Positions 8,063 through 16,018 of a DNA stretch of 37,409 bases are shown one piece after another. The stretch is taken from contig CANDRW010000019.1 of assembly GCA_947388675.1 (NCBI GenBank), forward strand, positions 1 to 37,409, given 5' to 3'. Each line of letters opens with the position of its first letter. Positions within the stretch are counted from its first letter, which is position 1. The position numbers and the translations under genes are program-made. Source of the stretch: an uncultured Clostridium sp. GTDB taxonomy: Bacteria; Bacillota; Clostridia; TANB77; CAG-508. The notes beneath the pieces were generated by a model. The model saw nothing but the letters and a program-made list of their open reading frames with translations, was not told the DNA's origin and searched no databases.

Positions 8063-8191
8063 ATGAAATTAATTCAATTTATTAAATTATTTATGATATT
8101 AAATATATCGTTTATTTCAATCTATTTTATTCTTAGAAATTTCATTTCTCATATGTGTGCAAAACATATCTTGAAAAAAATTTCCGAATAA
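8063..8191 (+). CDS. Small hydrophobic protein, 42 aa, not in the ORF track
   Basis: MKLIQFIKLFMILNISFISI then YFILRNFISHMCAKHILKKISE. One membrane-spanning helix (residues 5-25) followed by a basic, His- and Lys-containing tail. AAAGGACAAGTT precedes ATG, and a near-consensus promoter lies upstream, so it probably is expressed on its own. I recognise no family. Its size, single helix and basic tail resemble small toxins and small stress or sporulation membrane proteins; nothing here decides between them. The DNA downstream holds a long structured element on the other strand. Confidence 0.5.
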   Translation: MKLIQFIKLFMILNISFISIYFILRNFISHMCAKHILKKISE

Positions 8192-8211
8192 TAATTTATG
8201 TTTTTATTTTT

Positions 8212-8366
8212 GTAGAGAAGAAGGGTTTTTGCTTTATATGTGATTCCCTTTTAATATGTCACCCCTGATATGTTCAAAAAAATATCTTTTGTCTTTTTAG
8301 GTAAAAATTCGTGCCCCCGATTTTATTCAAAAGAGATTATTGTTTTCTTTTTCCCTTCTCCTCTAC
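8212..8366 (-). ncRNA. Candidate structured RNA after rlmH, ends joined by a 14-bp helix
   Basis: The two ends of this 155-base block are complementary over 14 positions (GTAGAGGAGAAGGG and CCCTTCTTCTCTAC on the minus strand). The single imperfect position is a G-U pair on the minus strand but an A-C mismatch on the plus strand, which favours minus-strand RNA. A TATAAT (8373-8378) lies six bases before the 5' end, without a recognisable -35. Inside is a CTTTTG/CAAAAG helix and an imperfect internal direct repeat (near 8248-8290 and 8311-8353). The block also lies in the 3' UTR of rlmH. Family unknown; closed terminal helices are seen in 6S-like and other structured RNAs. Confidence 0.35.
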
Positions 8367-8385
8367 AATTCAATTATATATTAAT

Positions 8386-8868
8386 TTACCTATGATAAGT
8401 TTCGTTATTTTGAATTTTAAAACTACGAAATAATTGCTCTAATAAAAAAACACGAATTAATTGGTGTGGAAATGTCATTTTAGAAAAACAAATTAATTCA
8501 TTAGCATGTTTTAATAATTCTTGTGACATACCTAAAGTACCGCCAATTAAAAAAGTAATAGTAGAATTTTCGCGAAGAGCAATATCAGAAATCCTGTTAG
8601 AAAATTCTTTAGAAGAATACTCTTTACCCTTTAGGTCTAAAGCGATTACATAGCTATTTTCTTTAATATGACTTAAAATAGCATTACTTTCTTTTTCAAT
8701 TACTTTTCTTTTATCAGCTTCAGAAAGAGGAGTGGGTAACTTCTCGTCAGGTAACTCAATGATTTGACAAGAACAATATTTAGATAATCTTTTAGTATAT
8801 TCTCCAATAGCAGATTTTAAATAATCTTCTTTCAATTTTCCAACACAAATAATTTCAATATGTAACAT
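8386..8868 (-). CDS. rlmH: 23S rRNA (pseudouridine1915-N3)-methyltransferase
   Basis: 160 residues, the standard length. SPOUT-class methyltransferase with the family's N-terminus (IICVGKLKEDYLK), the SAM-binding FLIGGTLG segment, and the conserved C-terminus LIRVFLLEQLFRSFKIQNNETYHR-like tail. It methylates pseudouridine 1915 in helix 69 of 23S rRNA. It starts three bases after the walJ stop, so it is the last gene of the minus-strand spoIIR-murA-walJ-rlmH cluster. The transcript would run into the structured block at 8212-8366. Confidence 0.93.
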   Translation of the reverse strand: MLHIEIICVGKLKEDYLKSAIGEYTKRLSKYCSCQIIELPDEKLPTPLSEADKRKVIEKESNAILSHIKENSYVIALDLKGKEYSSKEFSNRISDIALRENSTITFLIGGTLGMSQELLKHANELICFSKMTFPHQLIRVFLLEQLFRSFKIQNNETYHR

Positions 8869-8871
8869 ATA

Positions 8872-9666
8872 TTATCCCTCTATATTTACTATACTACTAG
8901 GCGCTAAACGACTAGCAACACTTAAAGAAAAATGGTTTTCATTAAAATTGTTGTTGCAAAGCTCATCAATAACAGTTTGATAAGCAAGTTCTGGAAAGTT
9001 ATTTTCCTTACTCAAATGTCCAAGCATAACTTTGTTTAGTCCACTCTTTAATAGATAAGAGATTGTTTTTCCAGCCATTTCATTTGATAAATGACCATTA
9101 GGACCTGCAATTCTTTGTTTTAGAGGATAAGGGTATCTAGAGAATTTCAAAATATTAGGGTCATAATTTGCTTCTAATAAAATAAACTGACTTTCTTCTA
9201 AGTATTTAATAAGATCATAATCCATATGTCCTAAATCAGTAGCAATACTGATTTTTTGATTTCCATAGAACAAATTAAAACCACATGGATTAGCAGCATC
9301 ATGTGGAATAGAAAAAGGAAGAACCTTTAAATCTCCAATATCAAATTTTTCATTTGGCTTAAAAAGATTTTGATTTTCTGACTGAACTTTTTCCGTAATT
9401 TCTGGCATAGCGTCCCATGTTTCTTGATTAGCGTAGATGGGAATATTAAATTTTTTAGCTAAGGTTCCTAAACCTTTGACATGGTCAGAATGTTCGTGTG
9501 TTACTAAAACAGCGTCAATATCATGAGGGTCTACTTCTAAATCATTTAAAGCAGTTTCAATTTTCTTCGTACTAACACCCGCATCAATTAAAACCTTGCT
9601 ATTGGGTGTTTCAACCAATAAACTATTCCCACTACTACCACTATATAAACTACAAAATTTTAGCAT
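8872..9666 (-). CDS. walJ: Metallo-beta-lactamase-fold hydrolase, WalJ/YycJ family
   Basis: 264 residues. N-terminus FCSLYSGSSGNSLLVET is characteristic, and the zinc-binding THEHSDHVKGL motif sits near residue 57, with further ligands in SIPHDAANPCGFN and ATDLGHMD. YycJ/WalJ proteins resemble RNase Z/J-type nucleases and have been linked to cell-wall and DNA-replication homeostasis in Bacillus and streptococci; the substrate is not settled. Here it lies between murA and rlmH without WalRK genes. Ribosome binding site AAAGGAAA. Confidence 0.88.
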   Translation of the reverse strand: MLKFCSLYSGSSGNSLLVETPNSKVLIDAGVSTKKIETALNDLEVDPHDIDAVLVTHEHSDHVKGLGTLAKKFNIPIYANQETWDAMPEITEKVQSENQNLFKPNEKFDIGDLKVLPFSIPHDAANPCGFNLFYGNQKISIATDLGHMDYDLIKYLEESQFILLEANYDPNILKFSRYPYPLKQRIAGPNGHLSNEMAGKTISYLLKSGLNKVMLGHLSKENNFPELAYQTVIDELCNNNFNENHFSLSVASRLAPSSIVNIEG

Positions 9667-9699
9667 GTTTGTTTTTCCTTTACTTCTTTTGTTTCATTT

Positions 9700-10983
9700 T
9701 TAAGTGTCACACATAGATTCATCAGGCTCAGAAATTCTTTGAATTCTGGCACCTAAGCTTCTAAATTTTTCTTCTATGTTTTCATAACCTCTATCAATAT
9801 GTTGTAAATTATATAAATGTGTTTCACCATTTGCGATAGTGCCTGCAACAAGTAATGCAGCACCTGCTCTTAAGTCTGTTGCGCAAACGGAAGAGCCAAC
9901 TAAACCTTTCACACCTTCAAAAGTAGCTGTTTTTCCTTGTGGTGCAATTTTAGCTCCCATTTTATTCAATTCAGCAGTATATTGAAATCTAGAATCCCAA
10001 ATACTTTCATTAATCATGCTTGTACCATCAGCAACTGAAAGAACAACACCCATTTGAGGTTGTAAATCAGTAGGAAAACCAGGATATGGAAGTGTTTTTA
10101 CAATTGCTTTATTTGGTCTTTTATTCATAGAAACACGAACGCTATCACCTAGGTCTTCAACAGTTCCGCCAATTTCAACGATTTTAGCAGTAATACAATC
10201 TAAATGTTCTGGAATACAATTTTTAATTAAAATATCACCTTTAGAAGCAACTGCTGCAAGCATAAAGGTACCAGCTTCAATTTGATCTGGAACAACAGAA
10301 TATGTAGTGTCTCCATGTAAGCTTTTCACACCATTAATTTTAATTACATCTGTACCAGCACCACGAATATCAGCACCCATAGTATTTAGGAAGTTTGCAA
10401 CATCAACAATATGTGGTTCTTTTGCAGCGTTATCGATGGTTGTAGTACCTTCTGCTAATACACTAGCAAGCATAACATTAATAGTTGCACCAACAGAGAC
10501 AATATCCATATAAATAGAAGTACCTGTTAATTTCTTTACTTTAGCAGAGATTTTACCTTGTGCGACATCTACCTTTGCGCCTAATGCTTCAAATCCTTTA
10601 ATATGTTGGTCAATTGGTCTTGCGCCTAAGTTACATCCACCAGGAATGCCAACTTCAGCAGTACCACATCTTCCTAAAAGAGCACCTAATAAATAATAAG
10701 AAGCTCTAAATCTACTAGTCATATCTAAAGGTGCTTGTGTGCAACCAATATTTCTTGTATCGATTTCTATTTCATTATCTGAAAACCAAGTGATTTTAGC
10801 ACCTAAAGTTTCTAAGATTTTACAATAAGTTCTTACATCACTGATGTTTGGTAAGTTTTCAATTCTGCAAACTCCATTTATTAATAAAGTAGCTGGCAAG
10901 ATAGCAACTGCTGCATTTTTAGCACCGCTAATAGTTACTTCTCCTTTTAATTTTGTTGGTCCTTGAATTACTAATTTATCCAA
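9700..10983 (-). CDS. murA: UDP-N-acetylglucosamine 1-carboxyvinyltransferase
   Basis: First committed step of peptidoglycan synthesis: transfer of enolpyruvate from PEP to UDP-GlcNAc. The start chosen is the TTG at 10981-10983, giving (M)DKLVIQGPTKLKGEV, the usual MurA N-terminus; the track's start, another TTG nine bases upstream, abuts the GGGGG ribosome binding site. Length is 427 residues. The catalytic loop GGCNLGARPID contains the cysteine attacked by fosfomycin, and SGAKNA near residue 20 holds the UDP-GlcNAc-binding Lys-Asn. Of the two MurA paralogues common in Bacillota I cannot say which this is. It is followed 33 bases later by walJ. Confidence 0.93.
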   Translation of the reverse strand: MDKLVIQGPTKLKGEVTISGAKNAAVAILPATLLINGVCRIENLPNISDVRTYCKILETLGAKITWFSDNEIEIDTRNIGCTQAPLDMTSRFRASYYLLGALLGRCGTAEVGIPGGCNLGARPIDQHIKGFEALGAKVDVAQGKISAKVKKLTGTSIYMDIVSVGATINVMLASVLAEGTTTIDNAAKEPHIVDVANFLNTMGADIRGAGTDVIKINGVKSLHGDTTYSVVPDQIEAGTFMLAAVASKGDILIKNCIPEHLDCITAKIVEIGGTVEDLGDSVRVSMNKRPNKAIVKTLPYPGFPTDLQPQMGVVLSVADGTSMINESIWDSRFQYTAELNKMGAKIAPQGKTATFEGVKGLVGSSVCATDLRAGAALLVAGTIANGETHLYNLQHIDRGYENIEEKFRSLGARIQRISEPDESMCDT

Positions 10984-11074
10984 AATGAACAACCCCCATT
11001 TAAATTTCTTTTCATTTCAACAAGTTTATACCATAGTTTGTTCTTTTTGACAAGTAATTCTTGTGTAAAAAATG

Positions 11075-11698
11075 CTATTTTTGACCTAATCTTAAATTTT
11101 GGAAAAATTCTATTAATTTAAACTTAAAATGTATCTCATTATTATCTGTTTTACTAATTAAATCATATTCTTCATCATTCAAACTTTCTTGCATTTCCTT
11201 TTTAGAATCATCAGGAACAATACCAGTACTAACATCTACAAAGCAAAGAGGAGGAAACATCACACACCACCAATTTTGTCCTTTTGCTTCACCAATTTGT
11301 ACCCTTAAGGCATCATAGGTACCAGCTGGTAATGAAATATCACCATAAGTTTTAGTAGGAAAATCACTATCACCAATTTGAATGGTAACTGGATAAGAAA
11401 ATCCATTGTCACAGATTACTTGCTCAGCAATTGCTTTAAATTCTTCTTGATGTTCCTCAGCTAGAGCTACTACTTCTTCTTTAGAAGAGCAATCTTTTGC
11501 TAAAGTATTCATATAGGAAAGAAGTTCATCTCTTACTTTTAATTTTAAGGATTGGTCTTCTTGACTATCACTATTTGCAATAACATGTAAACGAAATACA
11601 CTATCAGCAATATTACTAGAGACTGCATTTACATAAGAAAGTGCAGAGACTAATATAAATAAAGTTAATAACAATAATAATACAAAAAATCTTTTCAT
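11075..11698 (-). CDS. spoIIR: Stage II sporulation protein R
   Basis: 207 residues with an N-terminal signal segment (residues 3-24), so it is exported. The family core is plain: FRLHVIANSDSQEDQSLKLKVRD, then the WWCVMFPPLCFVD block. SpoIIR is made in the forespore under sigma-F and is secreted into the intermembrane space, where it triggers SpoIIGA to process pro-sigma-E. GGAGGAT precedes the ATG. I looked for a sigma-F promoter and found none I trust; the upstream DNA instead has an ACAAATTCT/AGAATTTGT palindrome (11731-11764). murA follows 82 bases downstream on the same strand. Confidence 0.93.
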   Translation of the reverse strand: MKRFFVLLLLLTLFILVSALSYVNAVSSNIADSVFRLHVIANSDSQEDQSLKLKVRDELLSYMNTLAKDCSSKEEVVALAEEHQEEFKAIAEQVICDNGFSYPVTIQIGDSDFPTKTYGDISLPAGTYDALRVQIGEAKGQNWWCVMFPPLCFVDVSTGIVPDDSKKEMQESLNDEEYDLISKTDNNEIHFKFKLIEFFQNLRLGQK

Positions 11699-11730
11699 TT
11701 TTTATCCTCCGTATTTCAAAATACTAATTA

Positions 11731-11764
11731 ACAAATTCTAAATGTTAAAACATTAAGAATTTGT
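11731..11764. repeat. 34-bp imperfect palindrome upstream of spoIIR
   Basis: ACAAATTCT and AATGTT arms pair with AACATT and AGAATTTGT around an AA centre, 33 bases before the spoIIR start. Possible operator or leader hairpin. Confidence 0.5.
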
Positions 11765-11796
11765 AACATTTGCATAATTGTCTCACTAAAGTATTA

Positions 11797-11830
11797 CTTA
11801 GCTGTAAATCACTACGTTCAAACAGCTAAG
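11797..11830. repeat. Stem-loop CTTAGCTGT/ACAGCTAAG
   Basis: Perfect 9-bp arms with a 16-base loop, directly before the first of two related 50-bp palindromes. Role unknown. Confidence 0.5.
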
Positions 11831-11833
11831 AAA

Positions 11834-11883
11834 TCTATGGAAATTACACAAATCGTTAAAACGATTTGATGTACTTTCCTAGA
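11834..11883. repeat. 50-bp palindrome, copy 1
   Basis: TCTA, GGAAA, TACA and CAAATCGT arms all pair with their complements on the far side of a TAAA loop. It resembles the palindrome at 11961-12012 position by position, including GGAAATTACAC in the left arm. Confidence 0.65.
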
Positions 11884-11960
11884 ATACAAAAATTTCATGT
11901 TTAATAGAATTATTGACTAAATTAAAAAAAATATACAATATTGGAAAATGTTTTTTTATA

Positions 11961-12012
11961 TTCTAGGAAATTACACTAATTATTTTAACAATTTGTGTAT
12001 ATTTCCGTAGAA
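11961..12012. repeat. 52-bp palindrome, copy 2
   Basis: TTCTA, GGAAAT and TACAC arms pair with GTGTA, ATTTCC and TAGAA. The left arm shares GGAAATTACAC with copy 1, and the outer sequence matches too. The two copies are about 130 bases apart, with no ORF between them. Confidence 0.65.
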
Positions 12013-12022
12013 GATAATTATT

Positions 12023-12081
12023 GCGATTGCTACAACTTCTTAATGCTTTTAGCATTTAGAAGTTGTTAACATCGCTTTTTT
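12023..12081 (+). terminator. Strong terminator with no upstream ORF
   Basis: A near-continuous hairpin (GCGAT/ATCGC, CAACTTCT/AGAAGTTG, AATGCT/AGCATT) followed by TTTTTTATTT on the plus strand. No plus-strand ORF precedes it, so it may end a small RNA that includes palindrome copy 2; a weak TTGACT (11913) with TACAAT could be its promoter. Confidence 0.65.
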
Positions 12082-12165
12082 ATTTGCCAAAGAAAATTCA
12101 TACAAAATTGATAAAAAATGATATCCAAATGTCGAATAAAGACGTACGATTTATTTGAAAAAAGC

Positions 12166-12195
12166 TTGACTTCCGTAAGTGAAAAATGGTAAAAT
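12166..12195 (+). promoter_or_regulatory. Promoter of the 171-aa hypothetical gene
   Basis: TTGACT, 18 bases, TAAAAT, ending 39 bases before the start codon. A TGTCGAA (12130-12136), a possible Spo0A-box core, lies 30 bases further upstream. Confidence 0.55.
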
Positions 12196-12234
12196 TTTCC
12201 AAGATGTAAAATACAAATGAAGGGGTTGTTTCAA

Positions 12235-12750
12235 ATGAGAAAAGAAAATCAAAGAGTCGAAAAACTATGTAGTTTTTATGTGAGTGATTGGCATTTTGCG
12301 ACAATGTTATTACCATATATTAACCACAAAATTGAAGAACAAATAAACGTGATAACACTCCTAGAAAACAATATACGAGAAAATATTGTAACATTAGTAA
12401 GAAAATTGAATCTAAAAAATGAAGATGAAATTTTAGAAATTCGTTGGGAAGAGATTAATTCTAAAAAGTATGGAGATATTAACCAATTATTGGAATTAGA
12501 AGTAAATGAGAAAAAAGAAAATATCATATTAATTAATGGAAGTAGAGATTATATTGAGAAAAATAATGAAAATATAGAAAGATGGATAGAAAAAGAAAAG
12601 GTAAATAATATAAAGATAATTAATTTCTTTGAAGTAACAGAATTTAATCATCACATTGTAGAAATATTAAATTCGCATGATAGGGTCTTAAATACATCAG
12701 GAGAAAGAGAAATTACAGATGTATTTGAGGGATATAAAAAAGAAGCGTAA
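12235..12750 (+). CDS. Hypothetical cytosolic protein, 171 aa
   Basis: The start chosen is the second ATG (12235), nine bases behind AAGGGG; the track start at 12217 lies before that site. The product MRKENQRVEKLCSFYVSDWH has no signal or membrane segment and is rich in Glu, Asn, Ile and Lys. The N-terminal pattern (FYVSDWHFATMLLPYI, then a strand-helix pattern leading to INGSRDYI and IINFFEVTEF) loosely recalls MEDS-type sensory domains, which pair a short fold with signalling proteins, but this is only a resemblance. The C-terminal HDRVLNTSGEREI looks conserved. It has its own promoter and terminator, so it is monocistronic. Function unknown. Confidence 0.75.
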   Translation: MRKENQRVEKLCSFYVSDWHFATMLLPYINHKIEEQINVITLLENNIRENIVTLVRKLNLKNEDEILEIRWEEINSKKYGDINQLLELEVNEKKENIILINGSRDYIEKNNENIERWIEKEKVNNIKIINFFEVTEFNHHIVEILNSHDRVLNTSGEREITDVFEGYKKEA

Positions 12751-12756
12751 CAAAAT

Positions 12757-12797
12757 ACATCACAAGTAGCAAAAGCGAAAGTGATGTATTTTTATTG
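12757..12797 (+). terminator. Terminator of the 171-aa hypothetical gene
   Basis: ATACATCAC pairs with GTGATGTAT, followed directly by TTTTTATTG. Confidence 0.8.
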
Positions 12798-12807
12798 AAA
12801 CATAATT

Positions 12808-12836
12808 GACGAAAAACTAGATATGATATAAGATAG
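12808..12836 (+). promoter_or_regulatory. Promoter of the pyrophosphorylase-mutase pair
   Basis: TTGACG, 17 bases, TAAGAT, about 60 bases upstream of the start codon. Confidence 0.65.
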
Positions 12837-12895
12837 TAGATATTAATTACAGTTTCAATAGGGACGAACTATTTTTAGAAAAGGAAGGTAATATT

Positions 12896-14140
12896 ATGGA
12901 AGAAAAGTTATTAGCTGCAAAGCAAATACTTCAAAAGTATGGACAAGAACAGTTATTAAATTCTTTTAACTCCTTATCAAAAGAAAAGCAAAGCGAATTA
13001 CTAGATGAGATTTTGACAACAGATTTTAAACAAATGCAAGAACTTTATGAAACAACTAAAATAAAAGCAAGTTTTGAAAATGCGAAATTAGAGCCAATTG
13101 CACATGTAACAAAAGCAGAATTATCACAAGAAGAATTAGAAAAATATACTTCTTTAGGAGAAGATGCAATCAAAACTGGAAAATTAGCTGTAGTTACTAT
13201 GGCAGGAGGGCAAGGAACAAGACTTGGACATAATGGACCAAAAGGAACTTATGATTTAGGATTAGACTCACATAAATCTATTTTTGAAATTTTATGTGAC
13301 ACTATGAAAGGAGCTTGTGAGAAATATCATGTTACAATACCATGGTATTTAATGACAAGTGATGCTAACAATGAAGATACTATTCAATTTTTTAAAGATA
13401 ATAACTATTTTGGGTATCCAAAAGAAGCAGTTAGTTTCTTTATACAAGGAAAACTTCCAATGATTGATACAGAAGGAAAAATTCTATTAGATGAAGATGG
13501 AATGATAAAACAAGCAGCAGATGGACATGGTGGGATTTTTGAAGCCATGAGAAAAAATGGTGTACTTTATGATATGAAGGAAAAAGGAGTTGAATGGGTA
13601 TATATTGGTGGTGTAGATAATGTACTAGCTAAAATGGTAGACCCAGTGTTAACAGGTTTGGCAATTAGCGAAGGAACTCTAATGGCAGGAAAAAGTGTAG
13701 TAAAAGCAAATCCACATGAAAGAGTAGGCGTTTTTTGTAAAAAAGATAATAAACCAAATGTAATTGAGTACACTGAAATATCAGATGAATTAGCAGAAGC
13801 TATAGACGACAAAGGGGAGCTTCTTTATGGAGAATCTCATATTCTATGTAATCAATTTCACTTATCAGCATTAGAAAAAATAAGTACAAACAAATTACCA
13901 TACCATGTTGCTTTCAAAAAAGCAAGTTACTTAAATGATAAGGGAGAAGTTATAGATCCAACAGAGTCAAATGCATATAAATTTGAAGCTTTCCTATTTG
14001 ATGCATTTTCAACAGTAGATGTTATGAGCATTTTAAGAGTAAAAAGAGAAGATGAATTTGCACCAGTTAAAAATGCAGAAGGAGTAGATAGCCCAGAAAC
14101 AGCAAGGGCTTTATATAAAGCATTTTATCATATTAATTAA
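12896..14140 (+). CDS. UDPGP-type UTP:sugar-1-phosphate uridylyltransferase (UAP1/AGX-like)
   Basis: 414 residues. The nucleotide-binding loop is TMAGGQGTRLGHNGPKGTYD near residue 100, followed by the eukaryotic-like UDPGP block (PWYLMTSDANNEDT, and GGIFEAM after DGHGG). VYIGGVDNVLAKMVDP contains the metal- and uridine-site residues. Members make UDP-GlcNAc, UDP-GalNAc or UDP-glucose from UTP and sugar-1-phosphate; substrate cannot be set from sequence. The next gene, 15 bases on, is a phosphosugar mutase that would supply the sugar-1-phosphate, so a two-step route from hexose-6-phosphate to a UDP-sugar is a fair inference. The GGAAGG site precedes the ATG. Confidence 0.85.
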   Translation: MEEKLLAAKQILQKYGQEQLLNSFNSLSKEKQSELLDEILTTDFKQMQELYETTKIKASFENAKLEPIAHVTKAELSQEELEKYTSLGEDAIKTGKLAVVTMAGGQGTRLGHNGPKGTYDLGLDSHKSIFEILCDTMKGACEKYHVTIPWYLMTSDANNEDTIQFFKDNNYFGYPKEAVSFFIQGKLPMIDTEGKILLDEDGMIKQAADGHGGIFEAMRKNGVLYDMKEKGVEWVYIGGVDNVLAKMVDPVLTGLAISEGTLMAGKSVVKANPHERVGVFCKKDNKPNVIEYTEISDELAEAIDDKGELLYGESHILCNQFHLSALEKISTNKLPYHVAFKKASYLNDKGEVIDPTESNAYKFEAFLFDAFSTVDVMSILRVKREDEFAPVKNAEGVDSPETARALYKAFYHIN

Positions 14141-14155
14141 AGAAAGGATAAAAAC

Positions 14156-15886
14156 ATGGAGAAATATAAAGAAAGATACGAAAAATGGCTAAATGACCCA
14201 GCCATTTCAGAAATAGACAAACAAGAGCTAAGAGCCATTGCAAGTAATGAAAAAGAAATAGAAGATAGATTTTACAAAGACTTAGAATTTGGAACAGCAG
14301 GATTAAGAGGTGTTATTGGTATTGGAACCAATAGGATGAATACTTATACTGTTACAAAAGCAACACAAGGCTTAGCAAATTATATCATCCAAAAAGGTGG
14401 ACAAAATAGAGGAGTAGCAATAGCATATGACTCTAGAAAAATGTCGCCAGAGTTTAGTGAGCAAGCAGCTCTTTGTTTAAATGCAAATGGAATTAAAACC
14501 TATCGATTTGACACATTGAGACCAACACCAGAACTATCTTTTGCGGTAAGAGAATTAGGTTGTATTGCAGGTATTGTAGTAACAGCAAGTCATAATCCAC
14601 CAGAGTACAATGGATATAAAGTATATTGGGAAGATGGCGCTCAAATTGTGGAGCCAACAGATAGAGAAATTATAGCAGAAGTAAATAAAGTAACAGATTT
14701 ATCCACGATTAAAACAATGGAAAAAGCAGTAGCTGAAAGTCAAGGGTTATACCATACTATTGGAGCAGAAATTGATAAAAAATATCTAGAAGAACTTAAA
14801 AAATTAGTAGTAAATCAAAAAGCAATTAACGAAACGCAAAAAGATATTAAAATTGTTTATACACCACTTCATGGTACAGGAGGTATACCAGTTCAAAATA
14901 TCTTAAAAGAATTAGGATTTGAAAATGTTTATGTAGTAAAAGAACAAGCGGAGCCAGATGGAAATTTTCCAACAGTAGACTATCCAAATCCAGAGGATCC
15001 AAAAGCCTTCAAGCTAGCATTAGAATTAGCAAAAGAAAAAGACGCAGACATCATTCTAGCTAATGACCCAGATGCAGATAGACTAGGTGTATATGCTAAA
15101 AATCAAGCAACTAGTGAATATATCCAATTTAATGGAAATATGACAGGAAATTTAATTGCAGAATATATTTTATCACAAAAGAAAGCAAATGGAACATTGC
15201 CAAGTAATGGAGCCATCATTAAAACAATAGTATCTTCAAACTTAACAGACGCAATTGCAAAATCTTATAATGTTAAGCTATTTTCAACTTTAACAGGTTT
15301 CAAGAATGTTGCCAAAATTATTCGTGGCTTTGAAGAAAACAACAATGAATATGAATGTTTATATTCTTATGAAGAAAGTTATGGCTGTATTATTGGAACA
15401 CATGCAAGAGATAAAGACGGAATTGTAGCAGTAATGACACTTTGCGAAGCAGCATGCTATTATAAACAAAAAGGAATGACATTATGGGATGCTATGCTTG
15501 CTATGTATGAAAAATATGGATATTACAAAGAAAGACAATTCTCTATCACATTAAAAGGAGTAGAAGGTGCTCAGCAAATTAAACAAATGATGGAGAACAT
15601 GAGAAACCATCCAGCCACAGAAATTGCTGGAGAAAAAGTAGTTTCTTTTGGAGATTATCAAGCACAAAATATTCATCATAATGAAACAGAAGAAGATGTC
15701 AATACTAATTTACCAAAATCAAATGTATTATACTTTGATTTAACTAATGACAGTTGGTGTTGTGCACGTCCATCTGGAACAGAGCCTAAAATTAAGTTCT
15801 ACATGGGAGTAAAAGGAACTAGCTTAGAAGATGCAGATGAGAGATTAGATAGACTAGAAGTAGCCATGAAAGAATTAATTAAATAG
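14156..15886 (+). CDS. pgcA: Phosphosugar mutase (phosphoglucomutase type)
   Basis: 576 residues, the usual length for the PgcA-type alpha-D-phosphohexomutase. All four family signatures are present: FGTAGLRG near residue 45; the catalytic serine in TASHNPPEYNGYK near residue 145; the metal loop NDPDADRLGVY near residue 304; and the phosphate-binding RPSGTEPKIKFY near residue 544. It interconverts glucose-6- and glucose-1-phosphate through a phosphoserine. Linked by 15 bases to the UDP-sugar pyrophosphorylase. The symbol follows B. subtilis; substrate could also include mannose phosphates. The transcript ends at the long-stem element at 15898-16009. Confidence 0.9.
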   Translation: MEKYKERYEKWLNDPAISEIDKQELRAIASNEKEIEDRFYKDLEFGTAGLRGVIGIGTNRMNTYTVTKATQGLANYIIQKGGQNRGVAIAYDSRKMSPEFSEQAALCLNANGIKTYRFDTLRPTPELSFAVRELGCIAGIVVTASHNPPEYNGYKVYWEDGAQIVEPTDREIIAEVNKVTDLSTIKTMEKAVAESQGLYHTIGAEIDKKYLEELKKLVVNQKAINETQKDIKIVYTPLHGTGGIPVQNILKELGFENVYVVKEQAEPDGNFPTVDYPNPEDPKAFKLALELAKEKDADIILANDPDADRLGVYAKNQATSEYIQFNGNMTGNLIAEYILSQKKANGTLPSNGAIIKTIVSSNLTDAIAKSYNVKLFSTLTGFKNVAKIIRGFEENNNEYECLYSYEESYGCIIGTHARDKDGIVAVMTLCEAACYYKQKGMTLWDAMLAMYEKYGYYKERQFSITLKGVEGAQQIKQMMENMRNHPATEIAGEKVVSFGDYQAQNIHHNETEEDVNTNLPKSNVLYFDLTNDSWCCARPSGTEPKIKFYMGVKGTSLEDADERLDRLEVAMKELIK

Positions 15887-15897
15887 TAGAATAACAA

Positions 15898-16009
15898 AAA
15901 TGATTATAGATATAATTTGAAGTGAAGCAAGGTATTGGGGTGATTGAAAGTCAGGGTCCCCAATAGCGGAGCGTCCGTAGCTGAACGGAAAATATATCTA
16001 TAATCATTT
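15898..16009. repeat. Long-stem intergenic element A between convergent genes
   Basis: A perfect 17-bp outer stem (AAATGATTATAGATATA with TATATCTATAATCATTT) encloses about 78 bases that are much richer in GC. Inside are ATTGGGG/CCCCAAT and CCGT-AGCTGA-ACGG hairpins (the latter at 15975-15988, plus strand). It is positioned to terminate both pgcA and the minus-strand ttcA-like gene. Its core resembles element B (31193-31335) read on the other strand; see findings. Confidence 0.7.
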
Positions 16010-16018
16010 ATTATCTAG

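Noticed and set aside
8369-8401. Full minus-strand promoter for the structured block
   Set aside because: Good -10 but the -35 position (AACTTA) has almost no match, so only the -10 is mentioned.
11699-11800. Sigma-F promoter for spoIIR
   Set aside because: Expected from knowledge of the gene, but no convincing hexamer pair was found.
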